DNA from: Candidatus Heimdallarchaeota archaeon
GTDB lineage: Archaea; Asgardarchaeota; Heimdallarchaeia; JABLTI01
Assembly: GCA_030614005.1 (NCBI GenBank)
Contig: JAUWKS010000004.1
Location: forward strand, 50,840 to 114,839
DNA: 64,000 bases
Reading direction: 5' to 3'
Under the pieces are notes generated by a model, which saw only the letters and a list, made by a program, of their open reading frames with translations, was not told the origin of the DNA and did not search any database. Below are positions 1-10,055 of this stretch, piece by piece (position 1 is the stretch's first letter; each line of letters opens with the position of its first letter). The position numbers and the translations under genes are program-made.

Positions 1-243
1 TCAGAACCTAAATTTGATTCAACAGAACCCAAAACAAAGAAAGTACTTTTTCGCTCTCGAACTAATAGAATGGTAACGGGATTATCAGCAGGTTTAGCAA
101 AACATCTTGATATGGAAGTTGATGTTGTCAGACTTCTCTGGATTATTGCTTTTGCGGCATCTGGGGGAGCGGTAATCATAGTTTATTTAATAATGGCAAT
201 GGTTACACCCGAAGAACCGGAAATAATTACCGAAGAGAAATAG
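1..243 (+). CDS. PspC domain protein, 3' end only
   Basis: The reading frame is open from the first base of the window and stops at TAG 241-243, giving 80 residues with the start missing. The visible part has an acidic, Lys-containing lead-in and then a PspC-like unit: a Leu-Ala-Lys-His-Leu-Asp helix, an Arg-Leu-Leu-Trp turn and one hydrophobic membrane segment ending in MVTPEE. PspC domains are small membrane modules linked in bacteria to envelope stress sensing; their archaeal role is poorly known. The next gene converges on it from the other strand. The family call rests on the arrangement of the motif, and function cannot be inferred further. Confidence 0.75.
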   Translation, partial: SEPKFDSTEPKTKKVLFRSRTNRMVTGLSAGLAKHLDMEVDVVRLLWIIAFAASGGAVIIVYLIMAMVTPEEPEIITEEK

Positions 244-297
244 GATTAAATTTCCCTTTCTCTTTTGCAGAACTTTTTAACAAGTTATTTTATTACT

Positions 298-3186
298 TCA
301 AAGTTCTCTCATAATTTTTGCTTCTTTCGTTCTTGAGAAGAGAACTCCAGGAATTGCTGAGCTAATCAGGGAAACGAATAACATAACAAATATTGTTCCG
401 AGCAGCTTCAAAGGTGAAAATACCATTTCCCAAGGTGGGACAAAACTATTGATTGCTATAATTGACATAAACATATATGATGCAATCATCCCCAAGAATA
501 TTCCAACAGTTGCTCCAACAGTAATGACAGAGAGTGATTCTACAAAGAAATAAGAAAAGAGTTGCCCTGGAGAGATACCAATAGCTTTCATAATTCCTAC
601 TTCATTCGCTCGCTCCAAACTATGTATTACCATCATTAGCGACATAGCAAAGATAAGAATAAAAACAGATGCAATAAAATTAGAATTTAGAGATCCATAT
701 ATTACTGCTGCTCTGAGACTACCTGTCGAAATAGTTACTCTTTCATCTACATCTTCAATTCTTCGTCCAAAAACTTTCTCGCGAATTTCAGTTGCAACTG
801 TTTCAACGATATAATCATCACTTACATCAATAAACAGCTGAGCATAGACATCGGTAGAATCCAAAGTAAGTGAATAGATTGTTGCTATATTGGTAACTAT
901 ACCAATTCTGAAATTAGTTGAGCCTTGTTCTGGAACATTCTTGTACAAAGTTGGCCAAAAATTATAGAAACCAGTAGTAGTAACGGTATAATTGTGTTCA
1001 GCTTTTGAACCACCATACCAATAAGAGTATATTATATTGAAATTTGTTCCTTCAGTTAAATCAAATGCTTTAACTTGATCTTTTTGAACTAAAACATTTG
1101 CAGAGGACCCCAATACTGGTGGTTGTTCTAAAATCGTTAGTGTTTCCTCTAAATTATTATCCAAATATTCATCTTCAAAGAAGCCAACATCAGCAAATTC
1201 CGAGGTATTTATACCTAATATTGAATAAAAATACGTTATACTTCCTCGTGATAGAGGTGAATAAGTTAATCGAGCCACGTATGTTGTGTCTTCAACGCCC
1301 TCTATTGCTTCGATATTTGCTCTGAAATCAGGATCATTCATAGATACCCCTGAAATCACAATATCAGATCCAATATCATAAGCAGCATTTTCATAATCAA
1401 AACTTTGATATGTATCAGGTATAACAATGGAAACTATTGCCATAGTAAACGTAAGTAAAATTAGAACCAAAGACCTCATCGACGCGCTTCTTCTTCTACT
1501 TAAACTCCTTAATGAAATACTAATCATTTCCAATTTATTAAATTTCCAAGAAATTTTCGATAACCAATTAGTTATTATCGGATATAATCGGGAAATGAAT
1601 AAAACTACTCCAAAAATTACTAGGATTGGTGCTGGTGCACCTAAGACTTGAGCAAAAGCAGAAGAAACTGCTACATTACGAAGTTGGATAAATGTGATAA
1701 TCCAAGCAGTTGTGCCTACAATTAGGAAAAATATATCAATATAAAATCGTTCCCAGAAGGGTTTTTTTGCTTTCCTTTCGCTGAAAGCTTCCTGAGAGCT
1801 TATTTTACTTAAATTCCAAATGTTACTGAAATTCACTAGCAACGACCCACCAAAACCTGCTACAATAATAATTTCAATAATGAAAGCATATAGTTGCGGT
1901 GTTATTGTTTCACCTTGAAAACTTAGAAAAGCATCACTCTTTAAAATTAGAAATGAATAAGGATAGGCAATAATGAATGATATTATTATTGCTATTATTG
2001 TAAAAAGCAAGGTCTCACTAAACAACATAAAAAGAATCTCAAATTGGGAAGATCCTCTTTGACCTAACAAAGCAAGTTGGCGTTTTCTACGTTTTTTGAC
2101 AAGGTTAGTTGAGTATGCTGCTAAAGATAAAGCCATACTTATAATAGGTACCATAAATAAAAGGGTAAAAATCTTAAAAATTTCAAATTCAGATGCAAAA
2201 CTTTGAAGGATGACTATTAAATCTAAATCGATATGTACATCATTTGTTAAATCTGTAGTTTCAAGAGAAGAACGTAATTGTTCTGAAAAAGCGATTAATT
2301 TCGATATATCTTCATCAATTCTAAAAGCATTTACTTCGTTCAAATTGAAAAGAATTGACCCCACATAAGTTTGTTTATCTGGAGCAACCAAGGAAGGCAT
2401 ACCTGTTAAACCAGATGTGAAATACATAACATTTTTATGAAACGTTAATATCATTTCGTCATTATCAATAACTGATAATAGATTGCTAATTTTAGTTGTG
2501 TCATCTGAAGTATTGTTTAAACTGTTCTGTAAATCGTAGACATTGACAATACCAGTAACATTCATTGCTGCTCCACCATCAGGGATTCCTTGTGATACTG
2601 CAGCCCAAATATTAGTAAAATCATAAACAACAAATAGGTTTTGTTCACCGATACTGACATTTGTTGAGGTTAAACGCTCTGGTCGAATAAGGACGATAAT
2701 TTCATTTGAACTCGAAGGCATTCTTCCACCTTCAATAAGATATGGTTGCAAAATATCAAAAAACTCTACTGGAACACCAACCATTGAAAGTGGCAAAAGT
2801 TCAGTACTATTATTATGATTTCGATCTTCATAAGGAAGAACTACCGCACGACGATTATACCATCCTCTATACGATACTCGCCCTTGTAATCCGGAATCAC
2901 TTATTGAATTATCCACAAGTGAGTTTAAATCAGGAATCAAAGTATCCTCTTGTCCAAAAGAATTAATCATATTATTTGGGGTTATTGTTATTTGCTCTTC
3001 GGGATGATCAACTACATATTTATTGAAAGCATTGAATTGATAACTATAAAGAAAAATTAAACTTGTAGATATAAGGGAAAGGCTTATTCCTAAGCCAATA
3101 AAAGCTACTAGAGTATATTTTTTATTAACGAAAATCATTCTGAGAAATAGATTAAGTTTCTCAAATGCCCTAGATATTAAGCTCAT
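298..3186 (-). CDS. MacB/FtsX-type ABC transporter permease
   Basis: This 962-residue membrane protein has the double-FtsX layout of large exporter permeases. It has one N-terminal membrane helix (about residues 25-50), a roughly 280-residue extracytoplasmic domain, a group of helices (about 330-460), more helices around 485-535, a second helix start near 570 followed by another external domain, and three C-terminal helices. The final part carries the typical cytoplasmic coupling segment (ERANEVGIMKAIGIS). Such permeases do mechanotransmission or lipoprotein and peptide export with a LolD-like ATPase. A matching ATPase lies at 5724-6461 on the other strand, so partnership is likely but not operonic. 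The divergent neighbour is a calcium-binding surface protein. Confidence 0.85.
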   Translation of the reverse strand: MSLISRAFEKLNLFLRMIFVNKKYTLVAFIGLGISLSLISTSLIFLYSYQFNAFNKYVVDHPEEQITITPNNMINSFGQEDTLIPDLNSLVDNSISDSGLQGRVSYRGWYNRRAVVLPYEDRNHNNSTELLPLSMVGVPVEFFDILQPYLIEGGRMPSSSNEIIVLIRPERLTSTNVSIGEQNLFVVYDFTNIWAAVSQGIPDGGAAMNVTGIVNVYDLQNSLNNTSDDTTKISNLLSVIDNDEMILTFHKNVMYFTSGLTGMPSLVAPDKQTYVGSILFNLNEVNAFRIDEDISKLIAFSEQLRSSLETTDLTNDVHIDLDLIVILQSFASEFEIFKIFTLLFMVPIISMALSLAAYSTNLVKKRRKRQLALLGQRGSSQFEILFMLFSETLLFTIIAIIISFIIAYPYSFLILKSDAFLSFQGETITPQLYAFIIEIIIVAGFGGSLLVNFSNIWNLSKISSQEAFSERKAKKPFWERFYIDIFFLIVGTTAWIITFIQLRNVAVSSAFAQVLGAPAPILVIFGVVLFISRLYPIITNWLSKISWKFNKLEMISISLRSLSRRRSASMRSLVLILLTFTMAIVSIVIPDTYQSFDYENAAYDIGSDIVISGVSMNDPDFRANIEAIEGVEDTTYVARLTYSPLSRGSITYFYSILGINTSEFADVGFFEDEYLDNNLEETLTILEQPPVLGSSANVLVQKDQVKAFDLTEGTNFNIIYSYWYGGSKAEHNYTVTTTGFYNFWPTLYKNVPEQGSTNFRIGIVTNIATIYSLTLDSTDVYAQLFIDVSDDYIVETVATEIREKVFGRRIEDVDERVTISTGSLRAAVIYGSLNSNFIASVFILIFAMSLMMVIHSLERANEVGIMKAIGISPGQLFSYFFVESLSVITVGATVGIFLGMIASYMFMSIIAINSFVPPWEMVFSPLKLLGTIFVMLFVSLISSAIPGVLFSRTKEAKIMREL

Positions 3187-3364
3187 CAGATATACTGCCT
3201 CAGCTAAGATTCGGAGAAATCAGTTTTAAGCATTTATACTAATATCATTTTAAAGAATTAGTTTTTTTAAATATAAAATAGAAAACAAAAATGGATGAAT
3301 TTTAACGATTTTTTAGCAAATATTAAATTTGAAAGAAAGAAAAGGATATTTGTGGTTCACTTTT

Positions 3365-5581
3365 ATGACTAACAAAAAAGATTTTTCCAAAATAGGATTT
3401 GTTTTTATTGTATTAACGATTTGTGTAAATATTAGTATGGCACAGTTACTTGACTCTGACATATTAAATTCAAAACAGCTAAATCCTCAAATTGAACAGA
3501 AACGAGAATCTATCAGTGAACCAGTCTTTGCTATTAACTCTGTTGCTGAAATAGAATCCTACTTTAGAAATGCCCTTTGGATGCAGGAAAATTTAATCGG
3601 TTCAGCAATATCTTCTCCAACTTTATCAGATTTAGATGGAGATGGAGATATGGAAATTATTATCTTAACTACAAATAGCATCATCTATATTTTAGATCAC
3701 GAAGGGAATTTTCTAGAAGGTTGGGGAACACAAGGTATTGTTGGAACTGATGAGCAATTAACATCAGATTTAGGTGTCTCACCTTATCCAATTGCTTTAG
3801 ATCTCAATGATGATGGAGTAAAAGAAATTATTTGTGCAACATACAATCCCGGATCTTTACAAGCTTGGTTTTTAAATACAACAGCAGTTCCAAATTGGGA
3901 TATTGTATTAAGCAGTAAAATCACTTCTTCACTCTCTGCAGGGGATATCGATGGTGACGGAGAGATAGAAATAGTAGTAGGAACTTGGGATAATAATGTT
4001 CATGCTTTTGAGCTTAATGGATCAGAAGTAGATGGGTTCCCATATACAGGAGCAACAGATCAAATCATTGGCACACCAGCTTTAGCTAATCTTGATGGAG
4101 ATTCTGCATTGGAAATTGTTTTTGGTTCTTACGATAATGCTGTGCACGTCATTGATGGTAATGGAATCCCACTACCAGGATGGCCACAAAACACAACATA
4201 TCATATTAGAGCTTCTCCAGCAGTTACAGATTTGAATAATGATAGTAAGAATGAAATAATTATTGGGTCATGGGATAGGAATTTATATATTTATCATCAA
4301 AACGGTTCACAATTTGATGAATGGCCCTGGGAGGCTAAAAATGCAATATTAAATAGTGCAACAATTGGTGATTTGAATATGGATGGAATTAATGACTTCA
4401 TAATTCAACCAACAAATGTCACTCTCTTTGCTTTTACCGACGCGAGAAACAACAAGAACATCTATTGGAATAACACTCAAAGTGAAGTTATTTACGAAGA
4501 TGCAATTATTTGCGATATAGATGGAGATTTCATTCCCGAAATTATCGAAGTGACCCCATCTGGGAAAATATTAATTCTTTCCAATAATGGAACTGAATTG
4601 CATAAAGAAGAACTAAGCATAAAAGGAATTGATTCCGCACCAGTAATAGGTGATATTGATCAAGATGGATTAATTGAAATCATAATTGCTACCCACGGGA
4701 CAGGGATTAAACGAGATTTTTCAGATGTTTATTGCTATAAGCTAGGTTCATTTGGACTCTTACCTTGGCCAAGCTACCGAGGAGGTAATGAACGAATAGG
4801 TATAACCTCAGATGCAGATCAAGATGGCCTAAGTGATTTAGAGGAAGAAATTGTTGGAAGCAATCCCCAAGTGAAGGATACAGACAACGATGGATTGCTT
4901 GACGGAGATGAAGTTTACAAATATCGTCTGGACCCAACAGTGAATGACGCAGATTTTGATACAGATGGTGATTTGTTAACAAATGTAGATGAAGCAGATA
5001 TTTATTTTACCGATCCAACAATCAAAGACACAGATGAAGACGGATTAGAAGATGGATATGAGGTATTAATTTCGGGAACAAACCCAATCAATTCAGATAC
5101 AGATGAAGATTTCTTACCAGATGGGTTTGAAGTACAATATGAAAATCCGGATCCTTTTGTACCAGATACTTATGAGGATCTAGATGAAGATGATTTTACT
5201 AATATCGAAGAGTACACTCATAGCACGAATCCAGATATTCCGGATACGGATGGAGATGGTTTATTAGATGGGGATGAAGTGAAACGGTATTTAACAGATC
5301 CACTTGTTCAGGATGCAGATTTGGATTCCGATGGCGATGGGATTTCAAATGTTGATGAAATCGATATTTACGGAACAAATCCGATTAATGATGATACGGA
5401 TGGGGATGGAATAACTGATGATGTGGAAATTAAACGTGGTAGTGATCCAAATGACCCAAATAGTAAACCTTTCCCTCTTTGGACCTTAGCGCCTATAATA
5501 GGTGGTTCAATAGTAATACTTGCAGTTTCTGGATATTTTATAGGTAAAAATATCTATAAAAAGAGAAGAGGATTTGTTTAG
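3365..5581 (+). CDS. FG-GAP/thrombospondin type 3 repeat surface protein with C-terminal membrane anchor
   Basis: A likely exported calcium-binding protein. An N-terminal hydrophobic segment (IGFVFIVLTICVNISMA) acts as a signal peptide. The first 450 or so residues contain at least seven FG-GAP/VCBS-like repeats with D-x-[DN]-x-D-G motifs (DLDGDGD, DLNDDG, DIDGDGE, DIDQDG), suggesting a beta-propeller. From about residue 480 there are thrombospondin type 3-like acidic repeats (DTDNDGLLDGDE and relatives), then one membrane helix and a basic KKRR tail. The ATG at 3365 is preferred because it directly precedes the signal peptide; an in-frame TTG at 3329 would add twelve residues. Ligand unknown; adhesion or a cell-surface scaffold is an inference. 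Confidence 0.85.
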   Translation: MTNKKDFSKIGFVFIVLTICVNISMAQLLDSDILNSKQLNPQIEQKRESISEPVFAINSVAEIESYFRNALWMQENLIGSAISSPTLSDLDGDGDMEIIILTTNSIIYILDHEGNFLEGWGTQGIVGTDEQLTSDLGVSPYPIALDLNDDGVKEIICATYNPGSLQAWFLNTTAVPNWDIVLSSKITSSLSAGDIDGDGEIEIVVGTWDNNVHAFELNGSEVDGFPYTGATDQIIGTPALANLDGDSALEIVFGSYDNAVHVIDGNGIPLPGWPQNTTYHIRASPAVTDLNNDSKNEIIIGSWDRNLYIYHQNGSQFDEWPWEAKNAILNSATIGDLNMDGINDFIIQPTNVTLFAFTDARNNKNIYWNNTQSEVIYEDAIICDIDGDFIPEIIEVTPSGKILILSNNGTELHKEELSIKGIDSAPVIGDIDQDGLIEIIIATHGTGIKRDFSDVYCYKLGSFGLLPWPSYRGGNERIGITSDADQDGLSDLEEEIVGSNPQVKDTDNDGLLDGDEVYKYRLDPTVNDADFDTDGDLLTNVDEADIYFTDPTIKDTDEDGLEDGYEVLISGTNPINSDTDEDFLPDGFEVQYENPDPFVPDTYEDLDEDDFTNIEEYTHSTNPDIPDTDGDGLLDGDEVKRYLTDPLVQDADLDSDGDGISNVDEIDIYGTNPINDDTDGDGITDDVEIKRGSDPNDPNSKPFPLWTLAPIIGGSIVILAVSGYFIGKNIYKKRRGFV

Positions 5582-5723
5582 ATAGAAAGTTAATTGAAAA
5601 GTGACTAAGAAAAGAACGAATTCTATCTCGTTTTTTCCTTCTTTCACTATTAATTTTAATTAGATTATTAGAAATGCTTTTTATTCTAATAACCTCTGAT
5701 AAAATAGCTGGTAGTGAACTTCG

Positions 5724-6461
5724 TTGACTGAAAAAAATGACTTTATTATTCAGACTAAAGGACTGACAAAAGAATACCCTTTTGGTGAAGCAACAATTAA
5801 AGCTATTAATGGTATTGATTTTGCTCTTGAGAGAGGAGAATATGCAACGATAGTTGGTCCTTCAGGAAGTGGAAAAACAACTTTTCTCAATTTAATTGGA
5901 ACAATTGACAATCCTACATCAGGTGAAATTTTCTTCAATGGAATAAACTTGACTCAAATGCCAAGTAAAGATATTCGTGAGATTCGTAGAACTAAAATTG
6001 GTTTTGTTTTCCAAGCATTTAATTTGCTTGAAATTTTAACAACATCAGAAAATATCGCACTTCCAATGATTATAAATGGTACTCCAACATATGAAAGAGA
6101 AGAGAGAGTACATGAACTTCTTGAAGTCATTGGATTACCAGACAGAGGTGATCATTTTCCAATGGAGTTAAGTGGTGGGCAAAGACAAAGAGTAGCAATT
6201 GCTCGAGCATTGGCCAATAAACCTGAATTAATCCTTTTAGATGAACCCACAGGTCAATTAGATAGTAATACCTCTCGGGAAATTATTGATTATTTAATGA
6301 AGATTAATGATGAAGAAGGTGTTACTCTTGTTGTTGTAACACATGAAGATATGATTGCTAACGAAGCAAAAAGACCATTGACAATTCTTGATGGGAAAAT
6401 CTATGAAGGTATTCTTGAATCATTCCTAGATATCAAAGCAATCGAAGAAGGAACGCTTTAA
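5724..6461 (+). CDS. LolD/MacB-type ABC transporter ATP-binding protein
   Basis: A 245-residue nucleotide-binding subunit. Visible motifs in order are Walker A (GPSGSGKTT), the Q-loop (FVFQAFN), the ABC signature ([15 protein letters not shown]), Walker B (LILLDEPTG) and the H-loop (VVVTHE). The Walker A context, the signature and the D-loop (GQLDSNTS) are those of the LolD/FtsE/MacB class that drives FtsX-fold permeases. Its probable partner is the 962-residue permease at 298-3186. The chosen start is TTG at 5724, which gives the usual N terminus ([11 protein letters not shown]); no ATG precedes the Walker A in a better position. Confidence 0.93.
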   Translation: MTEKNDFIIQTKGLTKEYPFGEATIKAINGIDFALERGEYATIVGPSGSGKTTFLNLIGTIDNPTSGEIFFNGINLTQMPSKDIREIRRTKIGFVFQAFNLLEILTTSENIALPMIINGTPTYEREERVHELLEVIGLPDRGDHFPMELSGGQRQRVAIARALANKPELILLDEPTGQLDSNTSREIIDYLMKINDEEGVTLVVVTHEDMIANEAKRPLTILDGKIYEGILESFLDIKAIEEGTL

Positions 6462-6696
6462 TTCCTTTCTTCTTATTTAATTTTGAAATTTTTATGGAAA
6501 AGAAGTAAATTTTACTTTTTATGATGTTTTCGTCTTACCTTTAATTTGTAAGAAGAGCAACTTATTTATACAATCTCCTTTTCTGTTTTACTTGTTAATT
6601 TTTGTTAGACAAACAGAAATTTACAACCTTTGATTTATTGTAAAAGAAAGAAAGTAAGAAACTATTTTGTAATAAAAAAATGAAGGGATATATATT

Positions 6697-9051
6697 ATGT
6701 CAACACCAGCTACCACACCATTTCTTGAAAGAATTGGTTTAAGTGAAATAGAACAAAAGGTGTATCTCGCATTACTTGCTTTGGGCCCCCTATCTGTAGG
6801 GGAGATTTCTAAGTATTCCCAAGTTAAACCCATCTCAAAAGTAAGAACCACTCTTGAAGTATTATATGGAAAGAATTATGCCTATAATATTGAAGGGTTG
6901 GTAGATAAAACAATTGGTCTTTATCCTTTTAGAGAAATAGCTGAAGAAGCAGGAAAAGATGCACAAAAGATTGATCAGCTTGTAACTGAATTGAAAGAGT
7001 ATGTTGCAAATCAAATCAGGCATTTTGATCAAGTTATGAAAGATACTGAAGAATTTGTTCATTCTGAGAAGAAGAAAAATAGTGATATTGTTTCTCTCAA
7101 TAGCAAAGAAAGCAAAACCGCTGTTGAAAGTAAAACACTTGAAGCAACAGAAGTTGTTACACAAACAGTTGCTTCAACTAAGAAAGCAATCAATTCAGCA
7201 ACAAACAAGTTCTTGACCAAACAAACTGAAACAGTTGAAGCTTTTGAAGGGAATGTAAATGAAAATCTAGATACTTTTTCAACTAATGTAAAGTCAAATT
7301 CCCAAACCGCTCTGGAAGAATTGAACTCAACTATAAAAGGAAGAAATGATGAATTCCTTACAGAGGGAACAAATGCTATTGCAACAGCATCAAAGACCAT
7401 CACCAATGAGGTTGGAAAGCTTGGCAATACATTGAAAAATGACTCTAAAGAAAAATTAGAAGCTACTAGAGATCATGTCTTATCCGGTTTGACAACTTTT
7501 GTAAATGAAACAGAAGGCAATGTTACAATTCTAAATGAAGCAATAACTACAGAAACAAATGAGCAAGGAACTTTCTTAAAGGAAACAGCAGAAGAAGCCA
7601 AGAAAAATAGAATTGATTTGAATAACCAATTCAAAGAAGGTCTTGATGCCAATTTTGGTCAAGTGAAAGAGCATTTTGCTTCTGATATGAATGATTTTGA
7701 GGGAAAATTCAATAAACAATTGACGAAGATTTCTGAAAAATATAAAAAACAAATTGACGATTTGAATGCTAACACAAGTCAAGAAATTGCTGCATTAATA
7801 GAAAATGCTAATGCCTCAGTTGCTGAATTAGTAACAAAACACAATGAAGAAATCGCTGCCAATGTGGATATCGATAATAAAGCAGTCGAAGATGGCACTG
7901 CACTAATGATTGCAAAGGTTGAAAAACAAAATGCAAAAACTTTGGAAGCAACAAGTTCTACAATAGATACCTTAAATTCAAGCGTTGTTTTATTGAAATC
8001 TAATTATTCAGCAGATATCAATGTCAAAGTTGATGAAACAGTTACAGGAATGCATACAACCATTGATAGCTCTGTAGATGCTTCAAAAACTCAATTCAAT
8101 GTAACAAAGAATAATGTTACAGAGAAATTAACCACTCTAACAACAAGCAACTCTGATACCGCAGCTACTGCAACAACACAGATGACAGCAGACATTGCAT
8201 CTATGGCAAATACTACTGTTGCTGGCACTAAAGAAAAGCTCGCTGAGACCAAGGAGTCATTCATGAATGATACCAAGAAAACGAAGCAAAAAGTTGCTAG
8301 AGATAGCACTACCAGTGTTGAAACTATTGGAAGCACAACCACCACGGTAATAAGTGAAGTAAATACTACAGCAACGACCAGTATCAGGAACAATGAAGAA
8401 ACTACCTTGAAAGCAATTACAACAATAACAGATGTAGTTGAATCATCAGTTAGAAAAGAGATAGAAGCTGTAAAAGGTGGATTCAATGATTATTATAAGA
8501 GATTCTCAAAAGATTCATTGAAGATTTCTCAATTATTGATGGAATTCAAGAGTCAAAATGAAGCGTTCCAAACTACAGTTGCAACCTATCCAAGACCAAA
8601 AATAGAGACAGCAATTCTTTACAGTAAAGAGGCAATTTTTGATAGATTGGATGATATGCTCACTAAGAGAATAAAATCCAATGTAACAATGGTTATACCT
8701 GATCCCACAGATATTCCAACAAAGACTTTAGGAAAGATCAAAGCACAAGCTAAACTGACCATCATATCAAAAATTGATGAAGTCAGCAACAAGAATATCA
8801 TAGATGAAATCAAAGCATCTGATGCACTTGGTAGAGCGAAAATAAGAAAGATTGGGAATCAAGATATGCAAGGTTATGCTGAATACATCGCTTTTGATAG
8901 AGATGGAGGAGAAGAAATGCTCATTGCTTTCAAAGATGAAACAGAAAAGGATTGGGTTGGTATTCTCTCCACTTCAGATGGATTCAAGAATGTCGTTATT
9001 GGTGAAACTCTAGGTCGACAAGCACTCTCAATCTCTCGAGAGCTAAAATAA
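6697..9051 (+). CDS. TrmB-type winged-helix protein with a very long Thr/Asn-rich coiled coil
   Basis: This 784-residue protein begins with a TrmB-family winged helix (about residues 10-75; EIEQKVYLALLALGPLSVGEI). About 500 residues follow that are almost free of Pro and aromatic residues and rich in Thr, Ala, Glu, Lys and Asn in heptad-like order, which predicts a long coiled coil. The last 170 or so residues form a compact alpha/beta domain (from about YPRPKIETAIL) that resembles the C-terminal half of TrmB-like regulators. No membrane helix is present. Typical TrmB proteins are about 250-350 residues, so the inserted coil is the oddity. DNA binding is likely from the HTH. A spacer, scaffold or DNA-bridging role is only an inference. 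An AAGGGA-like ribosome site precedes the ATG. Confidence 0.75.
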   Translation: MSTPATTPFLERIGLSEIEQKVYLALLALGPLSVGEISKYSQVKPISKVRTTLEVLYGKNYAYNIEGLVDKTIGLYPFREIAEEAGKDAQKIDQLVTELKEYVANQIRHFDQVMKDTEEFVHSEKKKNSDIVSLNSKESKTAVESKTLEATEVVTQTVASTKKAINSATNKFLTKQTETVEAFEGNVNENLDTFSTNVKSNSQTALEELNSTIKGRNDEFLTEGTNAIATASKTITNEVGKLGNTLKNDSKEKLEATRDHVLSGLTTFVNETEGNVTILNEAITTETNEQGTFLKETAEEAKKNRIDLNNQFKEGLDANFGQVKEHFASDMNDFEGKFNKQLTKISEKYKKQIDDLNANTSQEIAALIENANASVAELVTKHNEEIAANVDIDNKAVEDGTALMIAKVEKQNAKTLEATSSTIDTLNSSVVLLKSNYSADINVKVDETVTGMHTTIDSSVDASKTQFNVTKNNVTEKLTTLTTSNSDTAATATTQMTADIASMANTTVAGTKEKLAETKESFMNDTKKTKQKVARDSTTSVETIGSTTTTVISEVNTTATTSIRNNEETTLKAITTITDVVESSVRKEIEAVKGGFNDYYKRFSKDSLKISQLLMEFKSQNEAFQTTVATYPRPKIETAILYSKEAIFDRLDDMLTKRIKSNVTMVIPDPTDIPTKTLGKIKAQAKLTIISKIDEVSNKNIIDEIKASDALGRAKIRKIGNQDMQGYAEYIAFDRDGGEEMLIAFKDETEKDWVGILSTSDGFKNVVIGETLGRQALSISRELK

Positions 9052-9065
9052 TCCTGAATCAGGAT

Positions 9066-9112
9066 AAACATGGGAACCTCTTAAGAGGGCCCATTATCTA
9101 CTTTTTTTCTAT
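9066..9112 (+). terminator. Hairpin plus T-run terminator after the TrmB coiled-coil gene
   Basis: Just after the stop, two inverted repeats follow one another. ATCCTGA/TCAGGAT lies at 9051-9065 (overlapping the stop), then a larger stem at 9070-9094 with perfect CCTCTTAAGAGG at its centre and outer ATGGG/CCCAT arms. A T-rich run (CTTTTTTTCT) begins at 9101. This resembles an intrinsic terminator. Archaeal termination mainly needs the T-run, so the stem may serve mRNA stability. Confidence 0.55.
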
Positions 9113-9171
9113 TTGTAGGTTAGTGTATAAGGGAAATGAGTTCTCAACAATGGGTAGTGAAATAAAAAATT

Positions 9172-9232
9172 GAGTATGCACAAATATCTTTTTAAGAAAA
9201 GAATTTAAACTTCACATACTCAAATTTGAGTA
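9172..9232 (+). promoter_or_regulatory. Promoter and palindromic operator upstream of the HTH-riboflavin kinase
   Basis: A TATA-like AATTTAAA lies at about 9202-9208. It is followed by a perfect 16-bp palindrome, TACTCAAATTTGAGTA (9217-9232), covering the region between TATA box and expected start of transcription. A further GAGTATG at 9172-9178 is an inverted copy of CATACTC at 9215-9221. The placement fits repression by a dimeric winged-helix protein. The gene downstream encodes an HTH fused to riboflavin kinase, so autoregulation is the simplest reading, though unproven. Confidence 0.5.
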
Positions 9233-9275
9233 ATAGTATCATTAACCTAAAGCAGGAATGAAGGTAGGATAGTAA

Positions 9276-10019
9276 ATGGCAAAAATCTCACAAGAGAAGA
9301 AAAGCTTCTTTTTTGGTAGTAGTGTTGATTTTGATAGCAAACAATTAGCAGTTGTCCTAAAATTAGGAATTTATGGAGCATTGAGTAATCCAATTGATAT
9401 CACTAGCAGTGAATTAGGTAAATATTTAGGAGTGTCTCAGCAAACTGCTGCAAGATATCTTGTTGAGTTAGAGAAAAATCATCTCATTGAACGTTCACGG
9501 ACCTCAAGAGGACAAGCAGTACATATCACTAAATTAGGAAAAGAGCTGTTAGAAAACCTCAGTATTATGATCACAAAGGCTCTTTACTCACAGAAACGCT
9601 CAACAACAATTTATGGTGTAATTGAAAATGGTTTAGGAGAAGGAGCATGGTATATTACCCAAGAGGAATATAAAAAACAATTCGAGGAAACATTGGGATT
9701 TGTTCCTTATCCTGGAACAATTAATTTGCGAATACTCAATGTTGATGATTTGAAAAAAATCGCTCAAATAAGACAATCTGAACCCTACATTATTCATGGG
9801 TTTGAAAAGAAAGGCAGATATTTTGGCGATGTTATGTGTTACAAATGTCGTTTCCAAGATGGAACAATGGGAGCAATCATAATTCCTAGTAGAACACATC
9901 ACAACAAAGACATTCTCGAGGCTATTGCTCCAGTTTATATGCGTGAAAAATTGGCAGAAGAAGGAACTAAAGAGCTACCAGATGGTAAAACGCTTAAAAT
10001 AGAAGTATTTCTACAATAA
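9276..10019 (+). CDS. ribK: CTP-dependent riboflavin kinase with N-terminal HTH (RbkR-like)
   Basis: Phosphorylates riboflavin to FMN using CTP, the archaeal route to flavin cofactors. The C-terminal half (about residues 110-247) carries the family marks: GLGEGAWYI, GFVPYPGTINLRI and a late ARTHH-like segment seen here as SRTHH. The N-terminal 90 residues form a winged helix (LGVSQQTAARYLVELEKNHLIERS). Proteins of this architecture are known in archaea as RbkR, which both make FMN and regulate riboflavin genes. The palindrome directly upstream fits such regulation. The ATG follows an AGGTAGGA ribosome-binding site. Confidence 0.92.
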   Translation: MAKISQEKKSFFFGSSVDFDSKQLAVVLKLGIYGALSNPIDITSSELGKYLGVSQQTAARYLVELEKNHLIERSRTSRGQAVHITKLGKELLENLSIMITKALYSQKRSTTIYGVIENGLGEGAWYITQEEYKKQFEETLGFVPYPGTINLRILNVDDLKKIAQIRQSEPYIIHGFEKKGRYFGDVMCYKCRFQDGTMGAIIIPSRTHHNKDILEAIAPVYMREKLAEEGTKELPDGKTLKIEVFLQ

Positions 10020-10055
10020 AAAAAGTAGAAATATTTATTCCTATTTTTTTAGTTA

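Noticed and set aside
7059..8486. Long Val/Ser-rich minus-strand frames inside the TrmB coiled-coil gene
   Set aside because: Antisense shadows of Thr/Glu/Asn-rich repeats without start signals or motifs.
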